A stretch of 64,000 nt of DNA from Alitta virens. Lineage: Eukaryota > Annelida > Polychaeta > Phyllodocida > Nereididae. Positions 8,588 to 21,802 of the stretch are shown here, in pieces. Location of the stretch: NCBI GenBank assembly GCA_932294295.1, contig OW028576.1:21273227-21337226 (forward strand), read 5' to 3'. A program made the position numbers and the translations under genes. The notes beneath the pieces were generated by a model. It saw only the letters and a program-made list of their open reading frames with translations, ran no database searches and was not told the origin of the DNA. Numbering within the stretch: the stretch's first letter is position 1; each line of letters begins with the position of its first letter.

Positions 8588-10480
8588 GTGCGTAGCGGGG
8601 TCAAGTCCGTTGTAGAGGACCAGGATGCTGACAAAAAAACTAACGACAACAACGCAACACCGAAGTAATAGCCTTTTGTAAAGACGTGGCACAGTTAAAT
8701 TATCAAGAGTACACAGCCATGTAGGAAGTGCACTTAGCAGTGACATGCCAGACTCACAGACCGCGCTGATTAAGTAGTAAGTTAGGTCCACTTAGCACAG
8801 CCAATGAGAGGCAGAGGACGAAGCGTGCATTATGATAGCCACGTGGGGCACTCGTGCGTAGCGAGGTCAAGGCCGTTGTAGAGGGCCAGGATGCTGACAA
8901 GAAAACAAACGACAACAACGCAACACCGAAGTGAAATACTCTATAATAGCGTCAGGGAACGACGTGGCATAGTTAAATTATCAAGAGTACAAAAAATGTA
9001 GTAAGTGCACTTAGCAGTGAGATGCCAGACTCACAGACCGCGCCGATTAAGTAGTAAGTTAGGTCCACTTAGCACAGCCAATGAGAGGCAGAGGACGAAG
9101 CGTGCATTATGATAGCCACGTGGGGCACTCGTGCGTAGCGGGGTCAAGGCCGTTGTAGAGGGCTAGGATGCTGACAAGAAAACAAACGACAACAACGCAA
9201 CACCGAAGTGTAATAGCCTTTTGGAACGACGTGGCACAGTTAAATTATCTAAAGTACACAGCCATGTAGGAAGTGCACTTAGCAGTGACATGCCAGACTC
9301 ACAGACCGTGCCGATTAAGTAGTAAGTTAGGTCCACTTAGCACAGCCAATGAGAGGCAGAGGACGAAGCGTGCATTATGATAGCCACGTGGGGCACTCGT
9401 GCGTAGCGGGGTCAAGGCCGTTGTAGAGGGCCAGGATGCTGACAAGAAAACAAACGACAACAACGCAACACCGAAGTGTAATAGCCTTTTGGAACGACGT
9501 GGCACAGTTAAATTATCTAAAGTACACAGCCATGTAGGAAGTACACTTAGCATGACATGCCAGACTTACAGACCGTGCCGATTAAGTAGTAAGTTAGGTC
9601 CACTTAGCGCAGCCAATGAGAGGCAGAGGACAAAGCGTGCATTATGATAGCCGCGTGGGGCACTCGTGCGTAGCGGGGTCAAGGACGTTGTAGAGGGCCA
9701 GGATGCTGACAAGAAAACAAACGACAACAACGCAACACCGAAGTGTAATAGCCTTTTGGAACGACGTGGCACAGTTAAATTATCTAAAGTACACAGCCAT
9801 GTAGGAAGTGCACTTAGCATTGACATGCCAGACTTACAGACCGTGCCGATTAAGTAGTAAGTTACGTCCACTTAGCGCAGCCAATGAGAGGCAGAGGACG
9901 AAGCGTGCATTATGATAGCCACGTGGGGCACTCGTGCGTAGCGAGGTCAAGGCCGTTGTAGAGGGCCAGGATGCTGACAAGAAAACAAACGACAACAACG
10001 CAACACCGAAGTGAAATACTCTATAATAGCGTCAGGGAACGACGTGGCATAGTTAAATTATCAAGAGTACAAAAAAAATGTAGTAAGTGCACTTAGCAGT
10101 GAGATGCCAGACTCACAGACCGCGCCGATTAAGTAGTAAGTTAGGTCCACTTAGCACAGCCAATGAGAGGCAGAGGACGAAGCGTGCATTATGATAGCCA
10201 CGTGGGGCACTCGTGCGTAGCGGGGTCAAGGCCGTTGTAGAGGGCTAGGATGCTGACAAGAAAACAAACGACAACAACGCAACACCGAAGTGTAATAGCC
10301 TTTTGGAACGACGTGGCACAGTTAAATTATCTAAAGTACACAGCCATGTAGGAAGTGCACTTAGCAGTGACATGCCAGACTCACAGACCGTGCCGATTAA
10401 GTAGTAAGTTAGGTCCACTTAGCACAGCCAATGAGAGGCAGAGGACGAAGCGTGCATTATGATAGCCACGTGGAGCACTC
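8588..10480 (+). repeat. HOR unit 4: 7-mer, 1893 bp, with E/F hybrid
   Basis: Order A-B-C-(E/F)-G-B'-C. D is missing and E and F are fused at 9399-9665. After G the array re-enters a B'-C pair (9934-10480) instead of H-I, so this unit has two recombination junctions. It is then followed by A at 10481. Confidence 0.9.
9399..9665 (+). repeat. E/F hybrid monomer (267 bp)
   Basis: The 5' part has GTCAAGGCC as in E, and the 3' part has GTACACTTAGCATGAC and CTTACAG as in F. It follows C directly, so D has been lost. The same hybrid lies at 43698 and 45588, which suggests one exchange event that was then copied. Confidence 0.87.
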
Positions 10481-13451
10481 GTGCGTAGCGGGGTCAAGTC
10501 CGTTGTAGAGGACCAGGATGCTGACAAAAAAACTAACGACAACAACGCAACACCGAAGTAATAGCCTTTTGTAAAGACGTGGCACAGTTAAATTATCAAG
10601 AGTACACAGCCATGTAGGAAGTGCACTTAGCAGTGACATGCCAGACTCACAGACCGCGCCGATTAAGTAGTAAGTTAGGTCCACTTAGCACAGCCAATGA
10701 GAGGCAGAGGACGAAGCGTGCATTATGATAGCCACGTGGGGCACTCGTGCGTAGCGAGGTCAAGGCCGTTGTAGAGGGCCAGGATGCTGACAAGAAAACA
10801 AACGACAACAACGCAACACCGAAGTGAAATACTCTATAATAGCGTCAGGGAACGACGTGGCATAGTTAAATTATCAAGAGTACAAAAAATGTAGTAAGTG
10901 CACTTAGCAGTGAGATGCCAGACTCACAGACCGCGCCGATTAAGTAGTAAGTTAGGTCCACTTAGCACAGCCAATGAGAGGCAGAGGACGAAGCGTGCAT
11001 TATGATAGCCACGTGGGGCACTCGTGCGTAGCGGGGTCAAGGCCGTTGTAGAGGGCTAGGATGCTGACAAGAAAACAAACGACAACAACGCAACACCGAA
11101 GTGTAATAGCCTTTTGGAACGACGTGGCACAGTTAAATTATCAAGAGTACACAGCCATGTAGGAAGTGCACTTAGCAGTGACATGCCAGACTCACAGACC
11201 GCGCCGATTAAGTAGTAAGTTAGGTCCACTTAGCACAGCCAATGAGAGGCAGAGGACGAAGCGTGCATTATGATAGCCACGTGGGGCACTCGTGCGTAGC
11301 GAGGTCAAGGCCGTTGTAGAGGGCCAGGATGCTGACAAGAAAACAAACGACAACAACGCAACACCGAAGTGAAATACTCTATAATAGCGTCAGGGAACGA
11401 CGTGGCATAGTTAAATTATCAAGAGTACAAAAAAAATGTAGTAAGTGCACTTAGCAGTGAGATGCCAGACTCACAGACCGCGCCGATTAAGTAGTAAGTT
11501 AGGTCCACTTAGCACAGCCAATGAGAGGCAGAGGACGAAGCGTGCATTATGATAGCCACGTGGGGCACTCGTGCGTAGCGGGGTCAAGGCCGTTGTAGAG
11601 GGCTAGGATGCTGACAAGAAAACAAACGACAACAACGCAACACCGAAGTGTAATAGCCTTTTGGAACGACGTGGCACAGTTAAATTATCTAAAGTACACA
11701 GCCATGTAGGAAGTGCACTTAGCAGTGACATGCCAGACTCACAGACCGTGCCGATTAAGTAGTAAGTTAGGTCCACTTAGCACAGCCAATGAGAGGCAGA
11801 GGACGAAGCGTGCATTATGATAGCCACGTGGGGCACTCGTGCGTAGCGGGGTCAAGGCCGTTGTAGAGGGCCAGGATGCTGACAAAAAAACTAACGACAA
11901 CAACGCAACACCGAAGTAATAGCCTTTTGTAAAGACGTGGCACAGTTAAATTATCAATAGTACACAGCCATGTAGGAAGTGCACTTAGCAGTGACATGCC
12001 AGACTCACAGACCGCGCCGATTAAGTAGTAAGTTAGGTCCAATTAGCGCAGCCAATGAGAGGCAGAGGACGAAGCGTGCATTATGATAGCCGCGTGGGGC
12101 ACTCGTGCGTAGCGGGGTCAAGGCCGTTGTAAAGGGCCAGGATGCTGACAAGAAAACAAACGACAACAACGCAACACCGAAGTGTAATAGCCTTTTGGAA
12201 CGACGTGGCACAGTTAAATTATCTAAAGTACACAGCCATGTAGGAAGTGCACTTAGCAGTGACATGCCAGACTCACAGACCGCGCCGATTAAGTAGTAAG
12301 TTAGGTCCACTTAGCGCAGCCAATGAGAGGCAGAGGACAAAGCGTGCATTATGATAGCCGCGTGGGGCACTCGTGCGTAGCGGGGTCAAGGACGTTGTAG
12401 AGGGCCAGGATGCTGACAAGAAAACAAACGACAACAACGCAACACCGAAGTGTAATAGCCTTTTGGAACGACGTGGCACAGTTAAATTATCTAAAGTACA
12501 CAGCCATGTAGGAAGTACACTTAGCATGACATGCCAGACTTACAGACCGTGCCGATTAAGTAGTAAGTTAGGTCCACTTAGCGCAGCCAATGAGAGGCAG
12601 AGGACAAAGCGTGCATTATGATAGCCGCGTGGGGCACTCGTGCGTAGCGGGGTCAAGGACGTTGTAGAGGGCCAGGATGCTGACAAGAAAACAAACGACA
12701 ACAACGCAACACCGAAGTGTAATAGCCTTTTGGAACGACGTGGCACAGTTAAATTATCTAAAGTACACAGCCATGTAGGAAGTGCACTTAGCATTGACAT
12801 GCCAGACTTACAGACCGTGCCGATTAAGTAGTAAGTTACGTCCACTTAGCGCAGCCAATGAGAGGCAGAGGACGAAGCGTGCATTATGATAGCCACGTGG
12901 GGCACTCGTGCGTAGCGGGGTCAAGGCCGTTTTAGAGGGCCAGGATGCTGACAAGAAAACAAACGACAACAACGCAACACCGAAGTGAAATACTCTATAA
13001 TAGCGTCAGGGAACGACGTGGCACAGTTAAATTATCAAGAGTACAAAAAATGTAGTAAGTGCACTTAGCAGTGAGATGCCAGACTCACAGACCGCGCCGA
13101 TTAAGTAGTAAGTTAGGTCCACTTTGCACAGCCAATGAGAGGCAGAGGACGAAGCGTGAATTATGATAGCCACGTGGGGCACTCGTGCGTAGCGGGGTCA
13201 AGGCCGTTGTAGAAGGCCAGGATGCTGAAAAGAAAACAACGCAACACCGAAGTGAAATACTCTATAATAGCCTTTTGGAAGACTTGGCACAGTTAAATTA
13301 TCAAGAGTACACAGCCATGTAGGAAGTGCACTTAGCAGTGACATGCCAGACTCACAGACCGCGCCGATTAAGTAGTAAGTTAGGTCCACTTTGCACAGCC
13401 AATGAGAGGCAGAGGACGAAGCGTGCATTATGATAGCCACGTGGAGCACTC
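10481..13451 (+). repeat. HOR unit 5: 11-mer, 2971 bp
   Basis: Order A-B-C'-B'-C-D-E-F-G-H-I, the same arrangement and length as unit 2. A private substitution (GTAAAGGGCC for GTAGAGGGCC) lies near 12131 in E. Confidence 0.93.
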
Positions 13452-15062
13452 GTGCGTAGCGGGGTCAAGTCCGTTGTAGAGGACCAGGATGCTGACAAAA
13501 AAACTAACGACAACAACGCAACACCGAAGTAATAGCCTTTTGTAAAGACGTGGCACAGTTAAATTATCAAGAGTACACAGCCATGTAGGAAGTGCACTTA
13601 GCAGTGACATGCCAGACTCACAGACCGCGCCGATTAAGTAGTAAGTTAGGTCCACTTAGCACAGCCAATGAGAGGCAGAGGACGAAGCGTGCATTATGAT
13701 AGCCACGTGGGGCACTCGTGCGTAGCGAGGTCAAGGCCGTTGTAGAGGGCCAGGATGCTGACAAGAAAACAAACGACAACAACGCAACACCGAAGTGAAA
13801 TACTCTATAATAGCGTCAGGGAACGACGTGGCATAGTTAAATTATCAAGAGTACAAAAAATGTAGTAAGTGCACTTAGCAGTGAGATGCCAGACTCACAG
13901 ACCGCGCCGATTAAGTAGTAAGTTAGGTCCACTTAGCACAGCCAATGAGAGGCAGAGGACGAAGCGTGCATTATGATAGCCACGTGGGGCACTCGTGCGT
14001 AGCGGGGTCAAGGCCGTTGTAGAGGGCTAGGATGCTGACAAGAAAACAAACGACAACAACGCAACACCGAAGTGTAATAGCCTTTTGGAACGACGTGGCA
14101 CAGTTAAATTATCTAAAGTACACAGCCATGTAGGAAGTGCACTTAGCAGTGACATGCCAGACTCACAGACCGTGCCGATTAAGTAGTAAGTTAGGTCCAC
14201 TTAGCACAGCCAATGAGAGGCAGAGGACGAAGCGTGCATTATGATAGCCACGTGGGGCACTCGTGCGTAGCGGGGTCAAGGCCGTTGTAGAGGGCCAGGA
14301 TGCTGACGAAAAAACTAACGACAACAACGCAACACCGAAGTAATAGCCTTTTGTAAAGACGTGGCACAGTTAAATTATCTAAAGTACACAGCCATGTAGG
14401 AAGTGCCCTTAGCAGTGACATGCCAGACTCACAGACCGCGCCGATTAAGTAGTAAGTTGGGTCCACTTAGCACAGCCTATGAGAGGCAGAGGACTAAGCG
14501 TGCATTATGATAGCCACGTGGGGCACTCGTGCGTAGCGGGGTCAAGGCCGTTGTAGAGGGCCAGGATGCTGGCAAGAAAACAAACGACAACAACGCAACA
14601 CCGAAGTAATAGCCGATTGTAAAGACGTGGCACAGTTAAATTATCAATAGTACACAGCCATGTAGGAAGTGCACTTAGCAGTGACATGCCAGACTCACAG
14701 ACCGCGCCGATTAAGTAGTAAGTTAGGTCCAATTAGCGCAGCCAATGAGAGGCAGAGGACGAAGCGTGCATTATGATAGCCGCGTGGGGCACTCGTGCGT
14801 AGCGGGGTCAAGGCCGTTGTAGAGGGCCAGGATGCTGACAAGAAAACAAACGACAACAACGCAACACCGAAGTGTAATAGCCTTTTGGAACGACGTGGCA
14901 CAGTTAAATTATCTAAAGTACACAGCCATGTAGGAAGTGCACTTAGCAGTGACATGCCAGACTCACAGACCGCGCCGATTAAGTAGTAAGTTAGGTCCAC
15001 TTAGCGCAGCCAATGAGAGGCAGAGGACAAAGCGTGCATTATGATAGCCGCGTGGGGCACTC

Positions 15063-15866
15063 GTGCGTAGCGGGGTCAAGGACGTTGTAGAGGGCCAGGA
15101 TGCTGACAAGAAAACAAACGACAACAACGCAACACCGAAGTGTAATAGCCTTTTGGAACGACGTGGCACAGTTAAATTATCTAAAGTACACAGCCATGTA
15201 GGAAGTGCACTTAGCATTGACATGCCAGACTTACAGACCGTGCCGATTAAGTAGTAAGTTAGGTCCACTTAGGGCAGCCAATGAGAGGCAGAGGACAAAG
15301 CGTGCATTATGATAGCCGCGTGGGGCACTCGTGCGTAGCGGGGTCAAGGACGTTGTAGAGGGCCAGGATGCTGACAAGAAAACAAACGACAACAACGCAA
15401 CACCGAAGTGTAATAGCCTTTTGGAACGACGTGGCACAGTTAAATTATCTAAAGTACACAGCCATGTAGGAAGTGCACTTAGCATTGACATGCCAGACTT
15501 ACAGACCGTGCCGATTAAGTAGTAAGTTAGGTCCACTTAGGGCAGCCAATGAGAGGCAGAGGACAAAGCGTGCATTATGATAGCCGCGTGGGGCACTCGT
15601 GCGTAGCGGGGTCAAGGACGTTGTAGAGGGCCAGGATGCTGACAAGAAAACAAACGAGAACAACGCAACACCGAAGTGTAATAGCCTTTTGGAACGACGT
15701 GGCACAGTTAAATTATCTAAAGTACACAGCCATGTAGGAAGTGCACTTAGCATTGACATGCCAGACTTACAGACCGTGCCGATTAAGTAGTAAGTTACGT
15801 CCACTTAGCGCAGCCAATGAGAGGCAGAGGACGAAGCGTGCATTATGATAGCCACGTGGGGCACTC
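15063..15866 (+). repeat. Three tandem G-type monomers
   Basis: Monomers at 15063, 15331 and 15599 are all G-like (TTAGCATTGAC, CTTACAG). The first two look identical and share the private CTTAGGGCAGCC. The third has AACGAGAAC near 15656 and returns to the normal G 3' end (GTTACGTCC). This is single-monomer amplification inside an HOR. Confidence 0.9.
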
Positions 15867-16143
15867 GTGCGTAGCGGGGTCAAGGCCGTTTTAGAGGGCC
15901 AGGATGCTGACAAGAAAACAAACGACAACAACGCAACACCGAAGTGAAATACTCTATAATAGCGTCAGGGAACGACGTGGCACAGTTAAATTATCAAGAG
16001 TACAAAAAATGTAGTAAGTGCACTTAGCAGTGAGATGCCAGACTCACAGACCGCGCCGATTAAGTAGTAAGTTAGGTCCACTTTGCACAGCCAATGAGAG
16101 GCAGAGGACGAAGCGTGAATTATGATAGCCACGTGGGGCACTC

Positions 16144-16410
16144 GTGCGTAGCGGGGTCAAGGCCGTTGTAGAAGGCCAGGATGCTGAAAAGAAAACAACG
16201 CAACACCGAAGTGAAATACTCTATAATAGCCTTTTGGAAGACTTGGCACAGTTAAATTATCAAGAGTACACAGCCATGTAGGAAGTGCACTTAGCAGTGA
16301 CATGCCAGACTCACAGACCGCGCCGATTAAGTAGTAAGTTAGGTCCACTTAGCACAGCCAATGAGAGGCAGAGGACGAAGCGTGCATTATGATAGCCACG
16401 TGGGGCACTC
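16144..16410 (+). repeat. I/A hybrid monomer
   Basis: It begins as I (TAGAAGGCC, GAAGACTTGG) but ends with the A-type CTTAGCACAGCC instead of CTTTGCACAGCC and is followed by B. The exchange removed about one monomer length. An equivalent hybrid lies at 51783-52049. Confidence 0.86.
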
Positions 16411-18566
16411 GTGCGTAGCGAGGTCAAGGCCGTTGTAGAGGGCCAGGATGCTGACAAGAAAACAAACGACAACAACGCAACACCGAAGTGAAATACTCTA
16501 TAATAGCGTCAGGGAACGACGTGGCATAGTTAAATTATCAAGAGTACAAAAAATGTAATAAGTGCACTTAGCAGTGAGATGCCAGACTCACAGACCGCGC
16601 CGATTAAGTAGTAAGTTAGGTCCACTTTCCACAGCCAATGAGAGGCAGAGGACGAAGCGTGCATTATGATAGCCACGTGGGGCACTCGTGCGTAGCGGGG
16701 TCAAGGCCGTTGTAGAGGGCTAGGATGCTGACAAGAAAACAAACGACAATAACGCAACACCGAAGTGTAATAGCCTTTTGGAACGACGTGGCACAGTTAA
16801 ATTATCTAAAGTACACAGCCATGTAGGAAGTGCACTTAGCAGTGACATGCCAGACTCACAGACCGTGCCGATTAAGTAGTAAGTTAGGTCCACTTAGCAC
16901 AGCCAATGAGAGGCAGAGGACGAAGCGTGCATTATGATAGCCACGTGGGTCACTCGTGCGTAGCGGGGTCAAGGCCGTTGTAGAGGGCCAGGATGCTGAC
17001 GAAAAAACTAACGACAACAACGCAACACCGAAGTAATAGCCTTTTGTAAAGACGTGGCACAGTTAAATTATCTAAAGTACACAGCCATGTAGGAAGTGCA
17101 CTTAGCAGTGACATGCCAGACTCACAGACCGCGCCGATTAAGTAGTAAGTTAGGTCCACTTAGCACAGCCTATGAGAGGCAGAGGACTAAACGTGCATTA
17201 TGATAGCCACGTGGGGCACTCGTGCGTAGCGGGGTCAAGGCCGTTGTAGAGGGCCAGGATGCTGGCAAGAAAACAAACGACAACAACGCAACACCGAAGT
17301 AATAGCCGATTGTAAAGACGTGGCACAGTTAAATTATCAATAGTACACAGCCATGTAGGAAGTGCACTTAGCAGTGACATGCCAGACTCACAGACCGCGC
17401 CGATTAAGTAGTAAGTTAGGTCCAATTAGCGCAGCCAATGAGAGGCAGAGGACGAAGCGTGCATTATGATAAGCGCGTGGGGCACTCGTGCGTAGCGGGG
17501 TCAAGGCCGTTGTAGAGGGCCAGGATGCTGACAAGAAAACAAACGACAACAACGCAACACCGAAGTGTAATAGCCTTTTGGAACGACGTGGCACAGTTAA
17601 ATTATCTAAAGTACACAGCCATGTAGGAAGTGCACTTAGCATGACATGCCAGACTCACAGACCGTGCCGATTAAGTAGTAAGTTAGGTCCACTTAGCAAA
17701 GCCAATGAGAGGCAGAGGACAAAGCGTGCATTATGATAGCCGCGTGGGGCACTCGTGCGTAGCGGGGTCAAGGACGTTGTAGAGGGCCAGGATGCTGACA
17801 AGAAAACAAACGACAACAACGCAACACCGAAGTGTAATAGCCTTTTGGAACGACGTGGCACAGTTAAATTATCTAAAGTACACAGCCATGTAGGAAGTGC
17901 ACTTAGCATTGACATGCCAGACTTACAGACCGTGCCGATTAAGTAGTAAGTTACGTCCACTTAGCGCAGCCAATGAGAGGCAGAGGACGAAGCGTGCATT
18001 ATGATAGCCACGTGGGGCACTCGTGCGTAGCGGGGTCAAGGCCGTTTTAGAGGGCCAGGATGCTGACAAGAAAACAAATGACAACAACGCAACACCGAAG
18101 TGAAATACTCTATAATAGCGTCAGGGAACGACGTGGCACAGTTAAATTATCAAGAGTACAAAAAATGTAGTAAGTGCACTTAGCAGTGAGATGCCAGACT
18201 CACAGACCGCGCCGATTAAGTAGTAAGTTAGGTCCACTTTGCACAGCCAATGAGAGGCAGAGGACGAAGCGTGAATTATGATAGCCACGTGGGGCACTCG
18301 TGCGTAGCGGGGTCAAGGCCGTTGTAGAAGGCCAGGATGCTGAAAAGAAAACAACGCAACACCGAAGTGAAATACTCTATAATAGCCTTTTGGAAGACTT
18401 GGCACAGTTAAATTATCAAGAGTACACAGCCATGTAGGAAGTGCACTTAGCAGTGACATGCCAGACTCACAGACCGCGCCGATTAAGTAGTAAGTTAGGT
18501 CCACTTTGCACAGCCAATGAGAGGCAGAGGACGAAGCGTGCATTATGATAGCCACGTGGAGCACTC
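16411..18566 (+). repeat. HOR unit 7: 8-mer without A, 2156 bp
   Basis: Order B-C-D1-D2-K-G-H-I. K (17488-17754) has GATAAGCGCG before it and CTTAGCAAAGCC at its end. B has GTAATAAG (near 16556) where other B monomers have GTAGTAAG, and D1 is preceded by GTGGGTCAC rather than GTGGGGCAC (near 16950). Confidence 0.89.
17488..17754 (+). repeat. K-type monomer (267 bp)
   Basis: K is preceded by GATAAGCGCGTGG, has GTCAAGGCC and GTGCACTTAGCATGACATG, and ends with CTTAGCAAAGCC. It is E-like at its 5' end and shares the one-base contraction with F. Further copies start at 49089, 52861, 57444 and 60138. Confidence 0.88.
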
Positions 18567-20723
18567 GTGCGTAGCGGGGTCAAGTCCGTTGTAGAGGACC
18601 AGGATGCTGACAAAAAAACTAACGACAACAACGCAACACCGAAGTAATAGCCTTTTGTAAAGACGTGGCACAGTTAAATTATCAAGAGTACACAGCCATG
18701 TAGGAAGTGCACTTAGCAGTGACATGCCAGACTCACAGACCGCGCCGATTAAGTAGTAAGTTAGGTCCACTTAGCACAGCCAATGAGAGGCAGAGGACGA
18801 AGCGTGCATTATGATAGCCACGTGGGGCACTCGTGCGTAGCGAGGTCAAGGCCGTTGTAGAGGGCCAGGATGCTGACAAGAAAACAAACGACAACAACGC
18901 AACACCGAAGTGAAATACTCTATAATAGCGTCAGGGAACGACGTGGCATAGTTAAATTATCAAGAGTACAAAAAATGTAGTAAGTGCACTTAGCAGTGAG
19001 ATGCCAGACTCACAGACCGCGCCGATTAAGTAGTAAGTTAGGTCCACTTAGCACAGCCAATGAGAGGCAGAGGACGAAGCGTGCATTATGATAGCCACGT
19101 GGGGCACTCGTGCGTAGCGAGGTCAAGGCCGTTGTAGAGGGCTAGGATGCTGACAAGAAAACAAACGACAACAACGCAACACCGAAGTGTAATAGCCTTT
19201 TGGAACGACGTGGCACAGTTAAATTATCTAAAGTACACAGCCATGTAGGAAGTGCACTTAGCAGTGACATGCCAGACTCACAGACCGTGCCGATTAAGTA
19301 GTAAGTTAGGTCCACTTAGCACAGCCAATGAGAGGCAGAGGACGAAGCGTGCATTATGATAGCCACGTGGGGCACTCGTGCGTAGCGGGGTCAAGGCCGT
19401 TGTAGAGGGCCAGGATGCTGACAAAAAAACTAACGACAACAACGCAACACCGAAGTAATAGCCTTTTGTAAAGACGTGGCACAGTTAAATTATCAATAGT
19501 ACACAGCCATGTAGGAAGTGCACTTAGCAGTGACATGCCAGACTCACAGACCGCGCCGATTAAGTAGTAAGTTAGGTCCAATTAGCGCAGCCAATGAGAG
19601 GCAGAGGACAAAGCGTGCATTATGATAGCCGCGTGGGGCACTCGTGCGTAGCGGGGTCAAGGACGTTGTAGAGGGCCAGGATGCTGACAAGAAAACAAAC
19701 GACAACAACGCAACACCGAAGTGTAATAGCCTTTTGGAACGACGTGGCACAGTTAAATTATCTAAAGTACACAGCCATGTAGGAAGTGCACTTAGCAGTG
19801 ACATGCCAGACTCACAGACCGCGCCGATTAAGTAGTAAGTTAGGTCCACTTAGCGCAGCCAATGAGAGGCAGAGGACAAAGCGTGCATTATGATAGCCGC
19901 GTGGGGCACTCGTGCGTAGCGGGGTCAAGGACGTTGTAGAGGGCCAGGATGCTGACAAGAAAACAAACGACAACAACGCAACACCGAAGTGTAATAGCCT
20001 TTTGGAACGACGTGGCACAGTTAAATTATCTAAAGTACACAGCCATGTAGGAAGTGCACTTAGCATTGACATGCCAGACTTACAGACCGTGCCGATTAAG
20101 TAGTAAGTTACGTCCACTTAGCGCAGCCAATGAGAGGCAGAGGACGAAGCGTGCATTATGATAGCCACGTGGGGCACTCGTGCGTAGCGGGGTCAAGGCC
20201 GTTTTAGAGGGCCAGGATGCTGACAAGAAAACAAACGACAACAACGCAACACCGAAGTGAAATACTCTATAATAGCGTCAGGGAACGACGTGGCACAGTT
20301 AAATTATCAAGAGTACAAAAAATGTAGTAAGTGCACTTAGCAGTGAGATGCCAGACTCACAGACCGCGCCGATTAAGTAGTAAGTTAGGTCCACTTTGCA
20401 CAGCCAATGAGAGGCAGAGGACGAAGCGTGAATTATGATAGCCACGTGGGGCACTCGTGCGTAGCGGGGTCAAGGCCGTTGTAGAAGGCCAGGATGCTGA
20501 AAAGAAAACAACGCAACACCGAAGTGAAATACTCTATAATAGCCTTTTGGAGGACTTGGCACAGTTAAATTATCAAGAGTACACAGCCATGTAGGAAGTG
20601 CACTTAGCAGTGACATGCCAGACTCACAGACCGCGCCGATTAAGTAGTAAGTTAGGTCCACTTTGCACAGCCAATGAGAGGCAGAGGACGAAGCGTGCAT
20701 TATGATAGTCACGTGGAGCACTC
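18567..20723 (+). repeat. HOR unit 8: 8-mer, 2157 bp
   Basis: Order A-B-C-D-(F/E)-G-H-I. The monomer at 19644 starts like F (GTCAAGGAC) and continues like E (CAGTGACATG, ACCGCGCCG), showing that the loss of one 267-bp monomer went through an exchange inside the E/F pair. The same unit recurs at 31543-33699. Confidence 0.92.
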
Positions 20724-20990
20724 GTGCGTAGCGGGGTCAAGTCCGTTGTAGAGGACCAGGATGCTGACAAAAAAACTAACGACAACAACGCAACACCGAA
20801 GTGTAATAGCCTTTTGGAACGACGTGGCACAGTTAAATTATCTAAAGTACACAGCCATGTAGGAAGTACACTTAGCATGACATGCCAGACTTACAGACCG
20901 TGCCGATTAAGTAGTAAGTTAGGTCCACTTAGCGCAGCCAATGAGAGGCAGAGGACAAAGCGTGCATTATGATAGCCGCGTGGGGCACTC
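20724..20990 (+). repeat. A/F hybrid monomer, left copy
   Basis: A-type through the seven-A tract and ACTAACG, then F-type from TGTAATAGCC onward. The switch lies within the shared ACAACAACGCAACACCGAAGT region, so the exact breakpoint cannot be placed. Confidence 0.9.
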
Positions 20991-21802
20991 GTGCGTAGCG
21001 GGGTCAAGGACGTTGTAGAGGGCCAGGATGCTGACAAGAAAACAAACGACAACAACGCAACACCGAAGTGTAATAGCCTTTTGGAACGACGTGGCACAGT
21101 TAAATTATCTAAAGTACACAGCCATGTAGGAAGTGCACTTAGCATTGACATGCCAGACTTACAGACCGTGCCGATTAAGTAGTAAGTTACGTCCACTTAG
21201 CGCAGCCAATGAGAGGCAGAGGACGAAGCGTGCATTATGATAGCCACGTGGGGCACTCGTGCGTAGCGGGGTCAAGGCCGTTTTAGAGGGCCAGGATGCT
21301 GACAAGAAAACAAACGACAACAACGCAACACCGAAGTGAAATACTCTATAATAGCGTCAGGGAACGACGTGGCACAGTTAAATTATCAAGAGTACAAAAA
21401 ATGTAGTAAGTGCACTTAGCAGTGAGATGCCAGACTCACAGACCGCGCCGATTAAGTAGTAAGTTAGGTCCACTTTGCACAGCCAATGAGAGGCAGAGGA
21501 CGAAGCGTGAATTATGATAGCCACGTGGGGCACTCGTGCGTAGCGGGGTCAAGGCCGTTGTAGAAGGCCAGGATGCTGAAAAGAAAACAACGCAACACCG
21601 AAGTGAAATACTCTATAATAGCCTTTTGGAAGACTTGGCACAGTTAAATTATCAAGAGTACACAGCCATGTAGGAAGTGCACTTAGCAGTGACATGCCAG
21701 ACTCACAGACCACGCCGATTAAGTAGTAAGTTAGGTCCACTTTGCACAGCCAATGAGAGGCAGAGGACGAAGCGTGCATTATGATAGCCACGTGGAGCAC
21801 TC
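20724..21802 (+). repeat. HOR unit 9: minimal 4-mer, 1079 bp
   Basis: Order (A/F)-G-H-I. The first monomer starts as A (GTCAAGTCC, seven-A tract) and switches to F (TGTAATAGCC, GTACACTTAGCATGAC). Everything from mid-A to mid-F has been removed. A copy lies at 33700-34778. Confidence 0.93.

Larger units (their letters stand above)
5074..9933 (+). repeat. Segmental duplication 2, left copy (about 4.9 kb)
   Basis: Matches 39373-44232 at offset 34299, including the rare one-base deletion at about 5776 and the E/F hybrid. A private T (GCGCTGATT, near 8767) distinguishes this copy. The match ends where G is followed by B' here and by H in the partner. Confidence 0.87.
13452..16410 (+). repeat. HOR unit 6: variant 11-mer, 2959 bp
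   Basis: Order A-B-C-D1-D2-E-G*-G*-G-H-(I/A). D1 (14263) has GACGAAAAAACTAACG and, at its end, CCTATGAGAGG, which breaks the CCAAT motif. D2 (14529) has CTGGCAAGAAAAC and TAGCCGATTGTAAAG. F is absent and G is present three times. The last monomer passes from I into the 3' end of A, so the next unit begins with B. Confidence 0.9.
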
